DNA from: Corynebacterium suedekumii
GTDB taxonomy: Bacteria > Actinomycetota > Actinomycetes > Mycobacteriales > Mycobacteriaceae
Assembly (NCBI RefSeq): GCF_030252185.1
Contig: NZ_CP126970.1
Location: 1,922,001-1,986,000, forward strand
Reading direction: 5' to 3'
Length of the DNA stretch: 64,000 nucleotides
Shown: piece by piece, positions 31,113-40,806 of the stretch
How the letters are laid out: each line of letters starts with the position of its first letter
How positions within the stretch are numbered: the stretch's first letter is position 1
Notes under the pieces: model-generated
The model's input: only the letters and a program-made list of their open reading frames with translations
What the model was told of the DNA's origin: nothing
Databases searched by the model: none
Program-made: the position numbers and the translations under genes

Positions 31113-33134
31113 TCAGGCCCGGTAGTCCTCGACCCGACGCCAGGCCAGGGCCTCGCGGCGTTGCTCCGGCACGGTCGGCAGGACCAGGACGTGCGCGACA
31201 TCGAGGGTGGGGACGAGGCGGACGAAGTTGCGCTCCCCCCACGTCCAGGTGGCCCCGGTGACGGCGTCGGTGACGCCGTAGCTGGCGCCCGGCTGCTGCC
31301 CGATCGCGGGCAGGTCCACGGTGATCGTGCCCTCCTGGGCGTTGCGCGGGTCGAGGTTGACCACGACGAGCACGGCGTTGCCGGTGACGGCGTCGACCTT
31401 GGAGTAGGCGAGCAGCTGGTCGTTGTCCACGTCGTGGAAAGTGAGGTTGCGCAGCTGCTGCAGTGCGGGGTTCTCCCGGCGGATGTCATTGAGCAGGGTG
31501 AGGTAGGGCTCGAGGGAATCCCCCGAGGACAGGGCCGCGGCGAAGTCGCGGGGGCGCAGCTCGTACTTCTCCGAGTCGAGGTACTCCTCGGAGCCCGGGG
31601 CGACGGCCTGGTGCTCGTAGAGTTCATAACCGGAGTACACGCCCCACAGCGGGGACATGGTCGCGGCCAGGGACGCCCGGATGGCGAACATGGCCCGGCC
31701 ACCGGTCTGCAGGGACTCGTGGAGGATGTCCGGGGTGTTGACGAACAGGTTCGGGCGGGAGATGTCGGCCGCATCCCGGATCTCCGAGGCGAACTCGGTC
31801 AGCTCCTGCTTGTCCGTCTTCCACGTGAAGTAGGTGTAGGACTGAGAGAACCCGAGCTTGGCCAGGCCGTAGAGGCGGGCCGGGCGGGTGAACGCCTCGG
31901 CGAGGAAGATGACGTCCGGGTCGGTCTCGTGGATCCGGGCGATGAGCCACTGCCAGAAGTTCGCGGGCTTGGTGTGCGGGTTGTCCACGCGGAAGGTGCG
32001 CACGCCCAGGTCGGTCCAGTACTTGACCACCCGGTAGACCTCGTCGTAGATCGCGGTCGGGTTGTTGTCGAAGTTGATGGGGTAGATGTCCTGGTACTTC
32101 TTCGGTGGGTTCTCGGCGTAGGCGATGGTGCCGTCCGCCAGCTCGGTGAAGAAGTCACGGTGGTCGCGGGCCCACGGGTGGTCGGGGGCGGCCTGCAGGG
32201 CCAGGTCGAGGGCGACCTCCAGGCCCAGTTCCTCGGCGCGGGCCAGCAACGCCCGGAAGTCCTCGACGGTGCCCAGCTCGGGGTGGACGGCGTCGTGGCC
32301 ACCGTCGGCGGAGCCGATCGCCCACGGGGAGCCGACGTCGGTGGCGTCCGGGGTGAGGGTGTTGTTGCGGCCCTTGCGGTTGACCTCACCGATGGGGTGG
32401 ATCGGCGGGAAGTAGACGGTGTCGAAGCCCATGGCGGCGACCCGGTCGAGCGCCTGCGCGGTGGTGGCGAAGGTGCCGTGGACGGGCCTGCCCTGCTCGT
32501 CGCGCCCGCCGGTGGAGCGGGGGAACAGCTCGTACCAGGAGTTGACCAGCGCGTCGCGCCGTTCGACGGAGATCTCGCAGATCGGGCCGTGGACCAGCAG
32601 GTCACGCAGCGGGTACTCGGCGAGGATGCCGGTGACCTCGTCGGACAGGGCCAGCTCGACGCGGGCGTCGACGTCCCGGTCACCTGCGCGGAGGCCTACC
32701 GCGGCCTCCCGCAGGCGGGGGGCGACGTCGGCCGGGGCCTGGGCCGCCGCCCGGTCGAACAGGTCCGCGCCGTGGGCCAGGTCATTGGCCAGCTCGGCCG
32801 CGCCCTGCCCGGCGCCGCGCTTCTTGGTCACGGCGTTGCGCCAGGTGGCGAACACGTCCGACCAGGCGTCGACCCGGAAGGTCCACGTGCCGGGGGCGTC
32901 CGGGACGAACACCCCGTGGACGCGGTCCTGGTTAAGCGGCTCCGGGGTCATCTGGATGGCCACCGTCTCGGCCCCGCCGGGGGAGATGACGTTGAGGGTG
33001 GCCGAGACCGCGTCATGGCCCTCCCGCCACACCAGGGCGGTGACGGGCACGACCTCGCCGACGACGGCCTTCGCGGGGTACAACCGTCCGGAGATCTGGG
33101 GGCGGACGTCATCGATTCCGAGTCGACCTGTCAT
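31113..33134 (-). CDS. glgE: Alpha-1,4-glucan:maltose-1-phosphate maltosyltransferase
   Basis: Extends alpha-glucan from maltose-1-phosphate; 673 residues in the GH13_3 subfamily. Seen are the N-terminal domain ([18 protein letters not shown]), the helical insertion after it, [16 protein letters not shown], the nucleophile region [13 protein letters not shown], and the acid region [17 protein letters not shown] precedes the ATG. Divergent from the ABC ATPase gene. Confidence 0.96.
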   Translation of the reverse strand: MTGRLGIDDVRPQISGRLYPAKAVVGEVVPVTALVWREGHDAVSATLNVISPGGAETVAIQMTPEPLNQDRVHGVFVPDAPGTWTFRVDAWSDVFATWRNAVTKKRGAGQGAAELANDLAHGADLFDRAAAQAPADVAPRLREAAVGLRAGDRDVDARVELALSDEVTGILAEYPLRDLLVHGPICEISVERRDALVNSWYELFPRSTGGRDEQGRPVHGTFATTAQALDRVAAMGFDTVYFPPIHPIGEVNRKGRNNTLTPDATDVGSPWAIGSADGGHDAVHPELGTVEDFRALLARAEELGLEVALDLALQAAPDHPWARDHRDFFTELADGTIAYAENPPKKYQDIYPINFDNNPTAIYDEVYRVVKYWTDLGVRTFRVDNPHTKPANFWQWLIARIHETDPDVIFLAEAFTRPARLYGLAKLGFSQSYTYFTWKTDKQELTEFASEIRDAADISRPNLFVNTPDILHESLQTGGRAMFAIRASLAATMSPLWGVYSGYELYEHQAVAPGSEEYLDSEKYELRPRDFAAALSSGDSLEPYLTLLNDIRRENPALQQLRNLTFHDVDNDQLLAYSKVDAVTGNAVLVVVNLDPRNAQEGTITVDLPAIGQQPGASYGVTDAVTGATWTWGERNFVRLVPTLDVAHVLVLPTVPEQRREALAWRRVEDYRA

Positions 33135-33223
33135 TGTGGTTCACCTTCCACGTCGGGGGCTGCAGATACCCCCTGAAGCCTAGTGCAGCTGTGTCACTTT
33201 CACCGGGGACAACGGGAATCGGC

Positions 33224-33229
33224 CACAAT
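33224..33229 (+). promoter_or_regulatory. -10 box of the ABC ATPase gene (leaderless)
   Basis: CACAAT seven bases before GTG 33237; a weaker hexamer than the others. Confidence 0.35.
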
Positions 33230-33236
33230 GGGGGGC

Positions 33237-34082
33237 GTGACTGACAACGCTGATGAGTTCGCTGACGAGTTCAATGAGGACCTGCTGGTCGATTTCCGGG
33301 ACGTCACCTTCCGGCGTGGGGGCCGCACCCTCGTCGGGCCGGTGACCTGGCAGGTTGAACTGGATGAACGGTGGGTGATCATCGGCCCCAACGGTGCGGG
33401 CAAGACGACCCTGATCCGGATGGCAGCGGCGGAAGAGTTCCCGTCGAGCGGTACGGCGTTCGTCATGGGGGAGCAGCTGGGGCGGACCGACATGCGGGAC
33501 CTGCGCTCCATGATCGGAATCTCCTCCTCCGCCCTGGGCAACCGCATCCCCGCCGGGGAGAAGGTCGGTGACCTCGTCGTCTCCGCCGGGTACGCCGTCC
33601 TCGGCCGCTGGCGGGAGGAGTACGAGGAGATGGACTTCGACCAGGCCGTGGACACCCTCGAGCAGGTCGGCGCGTACCACCTCATGGACCGCGAATGGGG
33701 CACTCTGTCGGAGGGCGAGCGCAAGCGCGTGCTCATCGCCCGGGCGCTGATGGCGAACCCGGAGCTGCTCATCCTCGACGAACCGGGCGCGGGCATGGAC
33801 CTCGGTGGCCGCGAGGATCTCGTCGGCTACCTCGGGGACCTGGCGATGGACGCGGATGCCCCGGCGATCGTGATGATCACCCACCACGTGGAGGAGATCC
33901 CCTTCGGCTTCACCCACGCCCTCCTGCTCGATGAGGGGCAGGTGGTCGCCCAGGGGCTCATCGACACGGTGATGACCAGTGAGAACCTCTCCCGCACCTT
34001 CCACCAGCCCATCGACGTGGCCAAGATCGGCGACCGGTTCTTCGCCCGCCGGATCCGCCCGGGCGGGAACCACCGGCGCTGA
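33237..34082 (+). CDS. ABC transporter ATP-binding protein without a neighbouring permease
   Basis: 281 residues. Walker A GPNGAGKTT, Q-loop region ISSSALGN, signature LSEGERKRV, Walker B LLILDEPGAGMD and the switch His in MITHHVEEI are all intact, so it is an active ATPase. It resembles the ModF/iron-siderophore group of cytoplasmic ATPases. No permease or binding protein is near. GTG 33237 is preferred because of the CACAAT hexamer seven bases upstream. Confidence 0.85.
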   Translation: MTDNADEFADEFNEDLLVDFRDVTFRRGGRTLVGPVTWQVELDERWVIIGPNGAGKTTLIRMAAAEEFPSSGTAFVMGEQLGRTDMRDLRSMIGISSSALGNRIPAGEKVGDLVVSAGYAVLGRWREEYEEMDFDQAVDTLEQVGAYHLMDREWGTLSEGERKRVLIARALMANPELLILDEPGAGMDLGGREDLVGYLGDLAMDADAPAIVMITHHVEEIPFGFTHALLLDEGQVVAQGLIDTVMTSENLSRTFHQPIDVAKIGDRFFARRIRPGGNHRR

Positions 34083-34182
34083 GAGCCCTGAACGTCCCTA
34101 GACTGTCACTGAGCTCACCCGGGCTCTCCCGGCGGAATACCATCCTCCGCCCATCACGCACCTTGAGGAGGTGACCGGCACC

Positions 34183-34986
34183 GTGGCACACCAGGGCGCC
34201 CCCACGGGCTATGACCAGGCCCGCCTGGCCACGACCGTCATCCTCGTCCGTGACGCCCCCGACGGGCTGCAGGTGTGGGCGCAGGAGCGGGTGTCCACGA
34301 TGCGCAACTACCCCGGGATGACCGTGTTCCCGGGCGGGGGAGTGGACCGCCGGGATTTCCCCTCCGGGGACTGGGACCACAGTGCCCTGTGGACGGGTCC
34401 GTCGGTCGATGACATGGCCGACCGGCTCGGCCTCAACCCGGAGCAGGCCCACGCGGTGGTCTTCGCCGCGGTCCGGGAGCTGTTCGAGGAGACCGGCACG
34501 CTGCTCGCCGTCCACGAGGACGGCACCGCCATCGGGGACGCGAGCCCGTACCACGCCGACCGGATGGCGTTGACCTCCCACGAGAAGTCGCTCACCGACG
34601 TCCTCAGTGAGCGCTGCCTGCGGGTGCGCTCCGATCTGCTCAGCCCCTGGGCCCGCTGGGTCGGGGGCTGGCGCAACCAGCACTGGTTCGACACCGTCTC
34701 CTTCATCGCACTCGCCCCCGCCGGGCAGGACCCCGACGGGGACACCAGCGAGGCGGATGACGCCGGCTGGTTCCCGCCGCAGCTGCTGCTCGACGGCTGG
34801 GCCCACGGCCTGGTCCGCATGGCCATCCCGACCTGGGCGCAGATGCGCTTCCTCGCCGCCTACCCCACGGCCCGGGAGGCGATGGCGGCCGCCGACTCCA
34901 TGGACCTCAACCCGGTGGTCGGGGACCCGGTGGATGACCCGCGCTTCGCCGAGTACTTCCACACCCGCCGGATCGACCGGATCTGA
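34183..34986 (+). CDS. NUDIX hydrolase
   Basis: 267 residues with the Nudix box ending in AAVRELFEETGTLL (residues about 88-101), preceded by GMTVFPGGGVDRRDF. A proline/tryptophan-rich middle (LSPWARWVGG) follows as in the NUDT8/19-like coenzyme A or nucleotide diphosphatases. GTG 34183 is chosen since GAGGAGGTGA is at the right distance; the GTG at 34171 lies inside that ribosome site. Substrate unknown. Confidence 0.85.
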   Translation: MAHQGAPTGYDQARLATTVILVRDAPDGLQVWAQERVSTMRNYPGMTVFPGGGVDRRDFPSGDWDHSALWTGPSVDDMADRLGLNPEQAHAVVFAAVRELFEETGTLLAVHEDGTAIGDASPYHADRMALTSHEKSLTDVLSERCLRVRSDLLSPWARWVGGWRNQHWFDTVSFIALAPAGQDPDGDTSEADDAGWFPPQLLLDGWAHGLVRMAIPTWAQMRFLAAYPTAREAMAAADSMDLNPVVGDPVDDPRFAEYFHTRRIDRI

Positions 34987-34987
34987 C

Positions 34988-36154
34988 GTGGCCTTCGACC
35001 GCGACGAGGTGGCCTTCCTGGCCGCCCACACCGACGACATCACCGAGGTGACCGGCGAGCTCGGCCTGACGTCCTCGAGCACGCTTGCCGACGCCGCCGT
35101 GCTCCGCACCCGCTTCGGCACGTACGGCCGAGCCGTCGCGGAACTGGTCCGCGCCCGCGCCTCCGCCGCGGGGAAGTTCCCCGCCACCTGGCTCACCGAC
35201 TCCGACGCCGCCCAGCAGGCCACCCCGCAGGTGGTGGCGGACCTGCGGGCCGCCCGCCTGGCCCGGGTCCTAGGTGAGGGGGCACTGATCCACGACGTGA
35301 CCTGCTCGGTGGGGACGGAGGGGGCGCCGATCCGGGAGGCGGGCCTGCGCTACCTCGGCAGCGACCTCGACGACGTGCGCCTGCGCATGGCCCGCCACAA
35401 CCTGGGGGAGCAGGCGTGGCTGGCCCGAGCTGACGCCCTGGCCCCCGTCAGCAGTCCGGCGGCGGTCGTCGCCGACCCCGCGCGCCGGGCCGGTGGTCGA
35501 CGGATCACCCGCCCCGACCAGCTGCTGCCCCCGCTGCCGGACCTCATTGGTGCCTGGGCGGGCACCGAGCTGGCCGTCAAGTGCGCCCCGGGGCTGGACT
35601 TCTCGGACTGGGACGGGCTGGTCAGCCTCGTCAGCGTCGACGGCGGTGTCAAGGAGGCCTGCCTCTACACCCCCGGCCTGGCCGAGGGCGTGAGCCGGGA
35701 GGCCGTGACGTTCTCCCACGGCCACCTCGACCGGATCACCGACGCCGAGCCCGACGAGGTCGCGGTCGCCGACCCCGGCACCTTCCTCATCGACCCGGAC
35801 GGGGCCGTCGTCCGCGCCGGGCTGGTCCGTCACTACGGTCACCGGGAGGGGTTGTGGATGCTCGACGAACGCATCGCCTACCTCACCGGCGACCGGATCC
35901 CCGTCGGCCGCAGTGGATTCCGGATCCTCGAGCAGGTGCCGCTGAAGAAGCTCAAGGCAGCGCTCCAGTCGCACGGGGCCGGCAGCGTGGAGATCCTCGT
36001 CCGGGGCGTCGACGTCGACCCGGACGTGCTCCGGAAGAAGCTCAGGCTCACCGGATCCCGCCCCATGGCGGTGGTGTGCACCCGCATCGGCCGGGCGGGC
36101 GTGGCCCTGGTCTGCGAGGCCCGGGAGTGGGCCACAGACGACGCGGTCGGTTAA
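34988..36154 (+). CDS. THUMP-like class I SAM methyltransferase family protein
   Basis: 388 residues. The middle contains a Rossmann methyltransferase core: DVTCSVGTEGAPIRE, YLGSDLDDVRLRMARHN and AVVADPARRAGGRR, the last in place of the catalytic NPP-type motif. The N-terminus is helical and the C-terminus (AALQSHGAGSVEILVRGVD) resembles an RNA-binding appendage. A tRNA or rRNA methyltransferase is likely, target unknown. The GTG start is one base after the NUDIX stop, so both are co-transcribed. Confidence 0.75.
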   Translation: MAFDRDEVAFLAAHTDDITEVTGELGLTSSSTLADAAVLRTRFGTYGRAVAELVRARASAAGKFPATWLTDSDAAQQATPQVVADLRAARLARVLGEGALIHDVTCSVGTEGAPIREAGLRYLGSDLDDVRLRMARHNLGEQAWLARADALAPVSSPAAVVADPARRAGGRRITRPDQLLPPLPDLIGAWAGTELAVKCAPGLDFSDWDGLVSLVSVDGGVKEACLYTPGLAEGVSREAVTFSHGHLDRITDAEPDEVAVADPGTFLIDPDGAVVRAGLVRHYGHREGLWMLDERIAYLTGDRIPVGRSGFRILEQVPLKKLKAALQSHGAGSVEILVRGVDVDPDVLRKKLRLTGSRPMAVVCTRIGRAGVALVCEAREWATDDAVG

Positions 36155-36336
36155 ATTTCATCCCCCGGCGGACGGTGAGCGGCAGTATCGGTGCAGCCCA
36201 GCGGGGGTACGCGGGGGCGTCGGTACGCCAGAATGTACTGATCGGTCTAGATGAGGGTTGCCTGAGCCGTCTGCCCCGGCCCTAGAGTAGACTTCCCTGC
36301 AGCCTGAAAAATCCCCGTCGAAAGGTGAACGCCCCG
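36155..36336 (+). promoter_or_regulatory. etfB promoter region
   Basis: CCTAGAGTAGACTTC near 36285-36300 contains overlapping TAGAGT and TAGACT hexamers, followed by a short leader with GAAAGGTGA before ATG 36337. TGAGGGTTGCCTGAGCC upstream only loosely resembles a DtxR box. Confidence 0.4.
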
Positions 36337-37125
36337 ATGCCCACGATCGTCGCGCTGGTCAAACACGTCCCGGACACCTGGTCCGCCAAGACCCTGGAGG
36401 CGGACAACACCCTCGACCGTGTCTCCGTCGACTCGGTGATCGACGAGATCAACGAATACGCCATGGAACAGGCCCTCAAGCTCCGCGACGACAACCCGGA
36501 CGCCGGTCTCCGCGTCGTCGCCCTGACCATGGGACCGGCCGGTGCGGACGAGGCGCTGCGCAAGGCCCTGGCCATGGGCGCGGACGACGCCGTCCACGTC
36601 CTCGACGAGGCACTCGCCGGCTCCGACGTCCTGGGCACCACCTGGGCCCTGACGAACGCGCTCAACACCATCGAGGACGTGCAGATCATCGTCGCCGGCA
36701 ACTCCTCCTCCGACGGTGCCATGGGAGCCCTGCCCGGCATCCTCGCCGAGTACCGCCAGGTCCCGGCCCTGACCAACGTCCGCTCCGTCACCCTCGACGG
36801 CCAGACGCTCACCGCCGTGCGGGAGACCGCCGAGGGGCGCCACGAGCTCGCCGCCCAGCTTCCGGCCATCGTCTCGGTGACCGACAAGGCCGACAAGCCG
36901 CGCTTCCCCAACTTCAAGGGCCTCATGGCCGCGAAGAAGCACGAGATCACCGTCGTCGACCTCGCCGCCATCGGCGTCTCGCCCGAGCAGGTCGGCCTCG
37001 CCCACTCGGCCACCGCCGTCACCGCCGCCACCGAGCGTCCCGCCCGCGCCGGCGGCGACGTCATCCGTGGTGAGGATGCCGCGACGAAGGTCGCCGACTT
37101 CCTGGCCGCCGAGAAGTTCCTCTAG
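36337..37125 (+). CDS. etfB: Electron transfer flavoprotein beta subunit
   Basis: Soluble electron carrier between acyl-CoA dehydrogenases and the membrane, acting with EtfA. The 262-residue protein starts MPTIVALVKHVPDTW and has the ETF-beta signature region VREtAEGRHELAAQLPAIVSV and KGLMAAKKHEI. ATG 36337 follows GAAAGGTGA; a GTG at 36325 is possible. In an operon with etfA and a NifS-like gene. Confidence 0.95.
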   Translation: MPTIVALVKHVPDTWSAKTLEADNTLDRVSVDSVIDEINEYAMEQALKLRDDNPDAGLRVVALTMGPAGADEALRKALAMGADDAVHVLDEALAGSDVLGTTWALTNALNTIEDVQIIVAGNSSSDGAMGALPGILAEYRQVPALTNVRSVTLDGQTLTAVRETAEGRHELAAQLPAIVSVTDKADKPRFPNFKGLMAAKKHEITVVDLAAIGVSPEQVGLAHSATAVTAATERPARAGGDVIRGEDAATKVADFLAAEKFL

Positions 37126-37158
37126 CCCCGACCAGCATCACCGCAAGGAGTCAGACAC

Positions 37159-38112
37159 ATGTCCACTGTTTACGTACTGGTCGAGCACGACGGCACCGAC
37201 CTGACCGCCACCACCGCCGAGCTGATCACCGCCGCCCGCCCGCTCGGTGAAGTCACCGCCGTGGTCGTCGGCACCCCCGGCACCGCCCAGGGCCTCGCGC
37301 CCCGGCTGGCGGAGGCCGGCGCCGCCACCGTCGTCGCCGCCGAGGCCGCCGACGCCGACACCCGCCTCATCCTCCCGGCCGTCGACGCGCTCTCCATGCT
37401 CGCCGCCGCCGACCCCGCCCCGATCCTCGTCACCGCCGGTCCGACGGGCAACGAGATCGCCGGCCGCCTCGCCGCCCGCTTGGCCTCCGGTGTGCTCTGC
37501 GACGTCGTCTCCGTCAACGCCGACCGCACCGCCGAGCAGTCCGTCTTCGGCGACACCGTCCAGGTCTCCGCGGCCGTGGGCGGCGCCAGCCCGATCTACA
37601 CCGTCCGTCCGGGCGCGGTCGAGGCCGCCCCGATCGCCGCCGCCGGCACGCTCACCCAGCTGCCGCTGCCCGAGGCCACCGCCAAGGACGTCCGCGTCAC
37701 CGGTTTTACCCCGGCCGAGCGCGGCGACCGCCCCGACCTGGCGCAGGCCAAGGTCGTCATCGCCGGTGGCCGCGGCCTCGGTTCCCGCGAGGGCTTCACC
37801 GAACTCGCCGAGAAGCTCGCCGACGCCCTCGGCGGTGCCGTCGGCGCCACCCGCGACGCCGTGGACCTCGACTGGTACGACGGTAACTACCAGATCGGCC
37901 AGACCGGTGTCACCGTCTCCCCGGACCTCTACATCGGCCTCGGCGTCTCCGGTGCGATCCAGCACACCTCCGGCATGCAGACCGCGAAGAAGATCGTCGT
38001 GGTCAACAACGACGAGGACGCCCCCATCTTCCAGATCGCCGACCTCGGCGTCGTCGGTGATGTCGCCGACGTGGTCCCGGCGCTCATCACCGAGATCGAG
38101 TCCCGGAAGTAG
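37159..38112 (+). CDS. etfA: Electron transfer flavoprotein alpha subunit
   Basis: 317 residues. The C-terminal FAD domain shows VVIAGGRGLGSREGF, GATRDAVDLDW, YIGLGVSGAIQHTSGMQ and IVVVNNDEDAPIFQIADLG, the classic EtfA pattern. CAAGGAG precedes the ATG. Confidence 0.96.
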   Translation: MSTVYVLVEHDGTDLTATTAELITAARPLGEVTAVVVGTPGTAQGLAPRLAEAGAATVVAAEAADADTRLILPAVDALSMLAAADPAPILVTAGPTGNEIAGRLAARLASGVLCDVVSVNADRTAEQSVFGDTVQVSAAVGGASPIYTVRPGAVEAAPIAAAGTLTQLPLPEATAKDVRVTGFTPAERGDRPDLAQAKVVIAGGRGLGSREGFTELAEKLADALGGAVGATRDAVDLDWYDGNYQIGQTGVTVSPDLYIGLGVSGAIQHTSGMQTAKKIVVVNNDEDAPIFQIADLGVVGDVADVVPALITEIESRK

Positions 38113-38125
38113 GGGAGCTGCAGCG

Positions 38126-39244
38126 GTGAGCCACTTCCTCGACCACGCCGCCACCATGCCCATGCGGCAGGTGGCCGTCGACGCCTGGGTCGAGCATGCG
38201 CAGGCGCTCAACCCCGGCAGCCAGTACCGCTCCGGCCGGGCCGCCCGCAGCGTGCTCGACGACGCCCGCGAGACCATCGCCGGTCTCCTGGGCGCCGAGC
38301 CCATCGAGGTGATCTTCACCGCCTCCGGCACCGAGGCCGACAACCTCGCCGTCACCGGCCTCTACGAGGCCAGCCCGCTCACCCGGATCATCACCACCCC
38401 CATCGAGCACCCGGCCGTCCTCGAGACCGTGCGGGCCACCGGTGCCCAGGTGGACCACCTGCCGGTCGACGCCACCGGCCACGTCTGCGATCTGTCCCTG
38501 CTGGACACCCCGGCCGCGGTGGCCACGTGCATGTGGGCCAACAACGAGACCGGCGCCATCCAGCCCGTCGCCGAGTTCGCCGCCCGAGCCACCGCCGCCG
38601 GAACCCCGACGCACGTCGACGCCGTCCAGGTCGTCGGCCGCCTGCCCGTCGACTTCCACGCCCTCGGCGCGACCACCCTGGCCGCCAGCGCCCACAAGTT
38701 CGGCGGCCCTCGCGGCGCCGGCCTGCTCCTGGCCCGGCGCTCACCGGCACCCGTGCCGGTGCTCCACGGCGGTGGCCAGGAACGCGGCATCCGCCCGGGC
38801 ACCCTCGACGTCGCCTCCGCCGCTGCCATCGCCGCGGCCCTGACGGAGGCCGTGGCCGAGATCGACTCCGAGGCCGCCCGCCTCGCCGCCCTGCGGGACC
38901 GGCTGCGCGAGGGGATCCTCACGCGTATCGACGACGTCGTGGTCCACACCGCCGAACCCGCCCTGCCCGGCCATCTCCACCTGTCCTTCCCCGGAGCGGA
39001 GGGCGACAGTCTCATCATGCTGCTCGACCAGCAGGGGGTGGAGGCCTCCACCGGGTCGGCCTGCTCTAGCGGCGTCAACCGGGCCAGCGACGTCCTCCTC
39101 GCCGCCGGGGTCAGCGACCACGACGCCCGCGGGGCCGTCCGTTTCACCCTCGGACGGGAGACCACCGACGACACCGTCGACGCCGTCCTCGGTGTGCTGC
39201 CCGACGTGGTCGCCCGGGCCCGCGCCGCCGGGATGGCGGGCTGA
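38126..39244 (+). CDS. Cysteine desulfurase (NifS/IscS family)
   Basis: PLP enzyme of 372 residues that removes sulfur from cysteine. The PLP lysine is in AASAHKFGGPRGAG, the PLP-binding region is ASGTEADNLAV and WANNETGAIQP, and the reactive cysteine is in STGSACSSG. GTG 38126 follows AGGGGAG. Located between etfBA and mnmA as in other corynebacteria, it could supply sulfur for tRNA thiolation by MnmA (inference). Confidence 0.92.
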   Translation: MSHFLDHAATMPMRQVAVDAWVEHAQALNPGSQYRSGRAARSVLDDARETIAGLLGAEPIEVIFTASGTEADNLAVTGLYEASPLTRIITTPIEHPAVLETVRATGAQVDHLPVDATGHVCDLSLLDTPAAVATCMWANNETGAIQPVAEFAARATAAGTPTHVDAVQVVGRLPVDFHALGATTLAASAHKFGGPRGAGLLLARRSPAPVPVLHGGGQERGIRPGTLDVASAAAIAAALTEAVAEIDSEAARLAALRDRLREGILTRIDDVVVHTAEPALPGHLHLSFPGAEGDSLIMLLDQQGVEASTGSACSSGVNRASDVLLAAGVSDHDARGAVRFTLGRETTDDTVDAVLGVLPDVVARARAAGMAG

Positions 39245-39255
39245 GACGTTCTCAG
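39241..39255. terminator. Hairpin shared by the cysteine desulfurase and hipA stop codons
   Basis: CTGAGA-CGT-TCTCAG: both TGA stop codons of the convergent genes are inside the stem. No T tract. Confidence 0.4.
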
Positions 39256-40442
39256 GCGCCCCAGGAACGTCGACGATGAGCCAGAACCCGGGTGAGATCC
39301 CGGGTCCGTCGGGCATCGTAAGCCGCGGCAGAGGTGATGACGTCTGCGGCACCCTCGGTCAGGCGCAGTGCCTCATCGGCGATGGATTCCGCCACCGGGC
39401 GAGGCAGTCCCCGGCCGTCCGTGTAGGCGAGGAATCTCCTGCGACTCAGGCCCGTCGTCGAACCACCCACTCGCAGAGCGAGATCGTGATCGCCGTACGG
39501 CACGGTGCTGGGGACGTCGTAGACGGGGCTGGGGACGAATCCCCGGCCGTCATGGAGTACGGAGAGATTCTTCGCGTGCAGGTCTCCGTTCCCGGTCAGC
39601 CACGCCATTGCCAACTGGAACGCGACAGTCCGTAGGGCCAGAAGAGGGGAATAGCAGACTCCGGTGATGGCGTCCGTGACTTCCTCGAAGCTCACCGTGT
39701 ACTTCTCCGCGGGCCAGATTCCCAGCAGTTGGGCGGCGTCCTCCACCGCCATGCGCCGGGACCCGCTCCGGTCGAATCTCCGCACCATGAGACCCGCTCG
39801 ACCATGACAATCATGAAGCAACGCGGTGTCCGCGTAGGGGATACGCAGGTTGTTGCCGGAGCCGATTCGGAAGCAGGCGGCCTCGTTCTCCACGAGTTGC
39901 GGATACTCCGGGGGTGAGATCTTGAGAATCGCGTCTGATCCGGCAGTTGTGACCGGGACCGCAATCGTCCGGGCGGAGGCCTTGTCCTGCACCCCGGCCA
40001 TCGCCACCGGATCGGGCACCCCGTGCGAGGTCAGTGCCGCACTGAAGTCTGCGCCGGCGGGATCGCTGAGGTCCACGGTAGGGGTGGGGACGGCAGCGGG
40101 ACCTCCCGCCGGAATCACGGCGACCGCCCCGACCGGATCCGCCCCGACGGCGAGAAGCAGGGACAGCTCGTCGTCCGCGGAGGTTTTGACACTTCGTCGC
40201 AACGCGCTCAGCCGACGTCCCTCGGGGAGGAGCCCGGCAAAGAATGGAGGAACCGCCCCACCCGCGGTCACCACAGGCTTCTCCGAGAGGGGAAGGGTGG
40301 TGGCCGCTGACGGAAGGCCGGAGGACAGATAGTCGTCCCGGTAGCGGAACTCCACGCCCTCGGACGTCCTCCGTAGAGATGCTGCGGGGACACCATCGAC
40401 CAGGACATCCGCCTCGGGTATCTGCCGGACATCGGCGATCAC
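39252..40442 (-). CDS. hipA: HipA-family serine/threonine kinase toxin
   Basis: 396 residues. The N-terminal subdomain (DVLVDGVPAASLRR, PPFFAGLLPEGRRL) and the kinase core are present: the Gly/Lys motif AGVQDKASA (about 152-160), the catalytic Asp in GNGDLHAKNLS and the metal Asp in PVYDVPST. HipA toxins phosphorylate aminoacyl-tRNA synthetases and cause dormancy. The GTG start overlaps the hipB stop (GTGA), as expected of a type II toxin-antitoxin operon. The exact target is unknown. Confidence 0.88.
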   Translation of the reverse strand: MIADVRQIPEADVLVDGVPAASLRRTSEGVEFRYRDDYLSSGLPSAATTLPLSEKPVVTAGGAVPPFFAGLLPEGRRLSALRRSVKTSADDELSLLLAVGADPVGAVAVIPAGGPAAVPTPTVDLSDPAGADFSAALTSHGVPDPVAMAGVQDKASARTIAVPVTTAGSDAILKISPPEYPQLVENEAACFRIGSGNNLRIPYADTALLHDCHGRAGLMVRRFDRSGSRRMAVEDAAQLLGIWPAEKYTVSFEEVTDAITGVCYSPLLALRTVAFQLAMAWLTGNGDLHAKNLSVLHDGRGFVPSPVYDVPSTVPYGDHDLALRVGGSTTGLSRRRFLAYTDGRGLPRPVAESIADEALRLTEGAADVITSAAAYDARRTRDLTRVLAHRRRSWGA

Positions 40443-40672
40443 CGTCGAACTCCCTGGCGGGAGGTGAGCGGGTCCCAGGTGGCCAGCTCAAGGGTGAACC
40501 CGAGGACGTCGAGCACCTTCATCAGGGTGTCCATGCGCAGGCTGGGTTTTCCGCTTTCGATGTCCCTGATCAGTCGTTCGGACACGCCAGCGAGTGCGGC
40601 GAGCTCCGCCTGCCGGAGCCCGAGATCACGGCGTCGAATTCGGGTGGCGTCGCCGAGCTCCGTAGGGGTCAT
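40439..40672 (-). CDS. hipB: HipB-like XRE-family antitoxin
   Basis: 77 residues forming one helix-turn-helix domain: LRQAELAALAGVSERLIRDIESGK is the recognition region. HipB binds HipA and represses their operon. The ATG has a strong AAGGAGG ribosome site, and a promoter with three operator-like boxes lies upstream. Confidence 0.88.
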   Translation of the reverse strand: MTPTELGDATRIRRRDLGLRQAELAALAGVSERLIRDIESGKPSLRMDTLMKVLDVLGFTLELATWDPLTSRQGVRR

Positions 40673-40691
40673 CGTGCCTCCTTCGCCTGTG

Positions 40692-40707
40692 CGGCATGAT
40701 CGTGCCG
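40692..40707. promoter_or_regulatory. HipB-like operator box 1
   Basis: CGGCATGATCGTGCCG, an almost perfect palindrome, just downstream of the predicted hipB transcription start. Confidence 0.6.
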
Positions 40708-40716
40708 GTTACGGGC

Positions 40717-40745
40717 AGTGTAGGTGACGACGGGCGGAATGTCGA
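40717..40745 (-). promoter_or_regulatory. hipBA promoter
   Basis: On the minus strand, -35 TCGACA (40740-40745) and -10 TACACT (40717-40722) are 17 bases apart. The promoter lies exactly between operator boxes 1 and 2. Confidence 0.6.
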
Positions 40746-40752
40746 GCATAAT

Positions 40753-40768
40753 CGGCACGATCAAACCG
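40753..40768. promoter_or_regulatory. HipB-like operator box 2
   Basis: CGGCACGATCAAACCG: keeps the CGGCAYGATC half and the final CCG. It lies immediately upstream of the -35, 61 bases from box 1. Confidence 0.5.
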
Positions 40769-40806
40769 GAAATTGCGGGCGGGCCAGGTTCCTGGCCTGC
40801 CACTCG

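Noticed and set aside
30969..33176. Plus-strand open frame opposite glgE
   Set aside because: Shadow of glgE, which has all catalytic motifs.
31113..33236. GlxR site upstream of glgE (GGTGAAAGTGACACA)
   Set aside because: The spacing and right half do not fit the TGTGA-N6-TCACA consensus.
36240..36265. DtxR box upstream of etfB
   Set aside because: Only about 11 of 19 bases match, and etfB has no known iron control.
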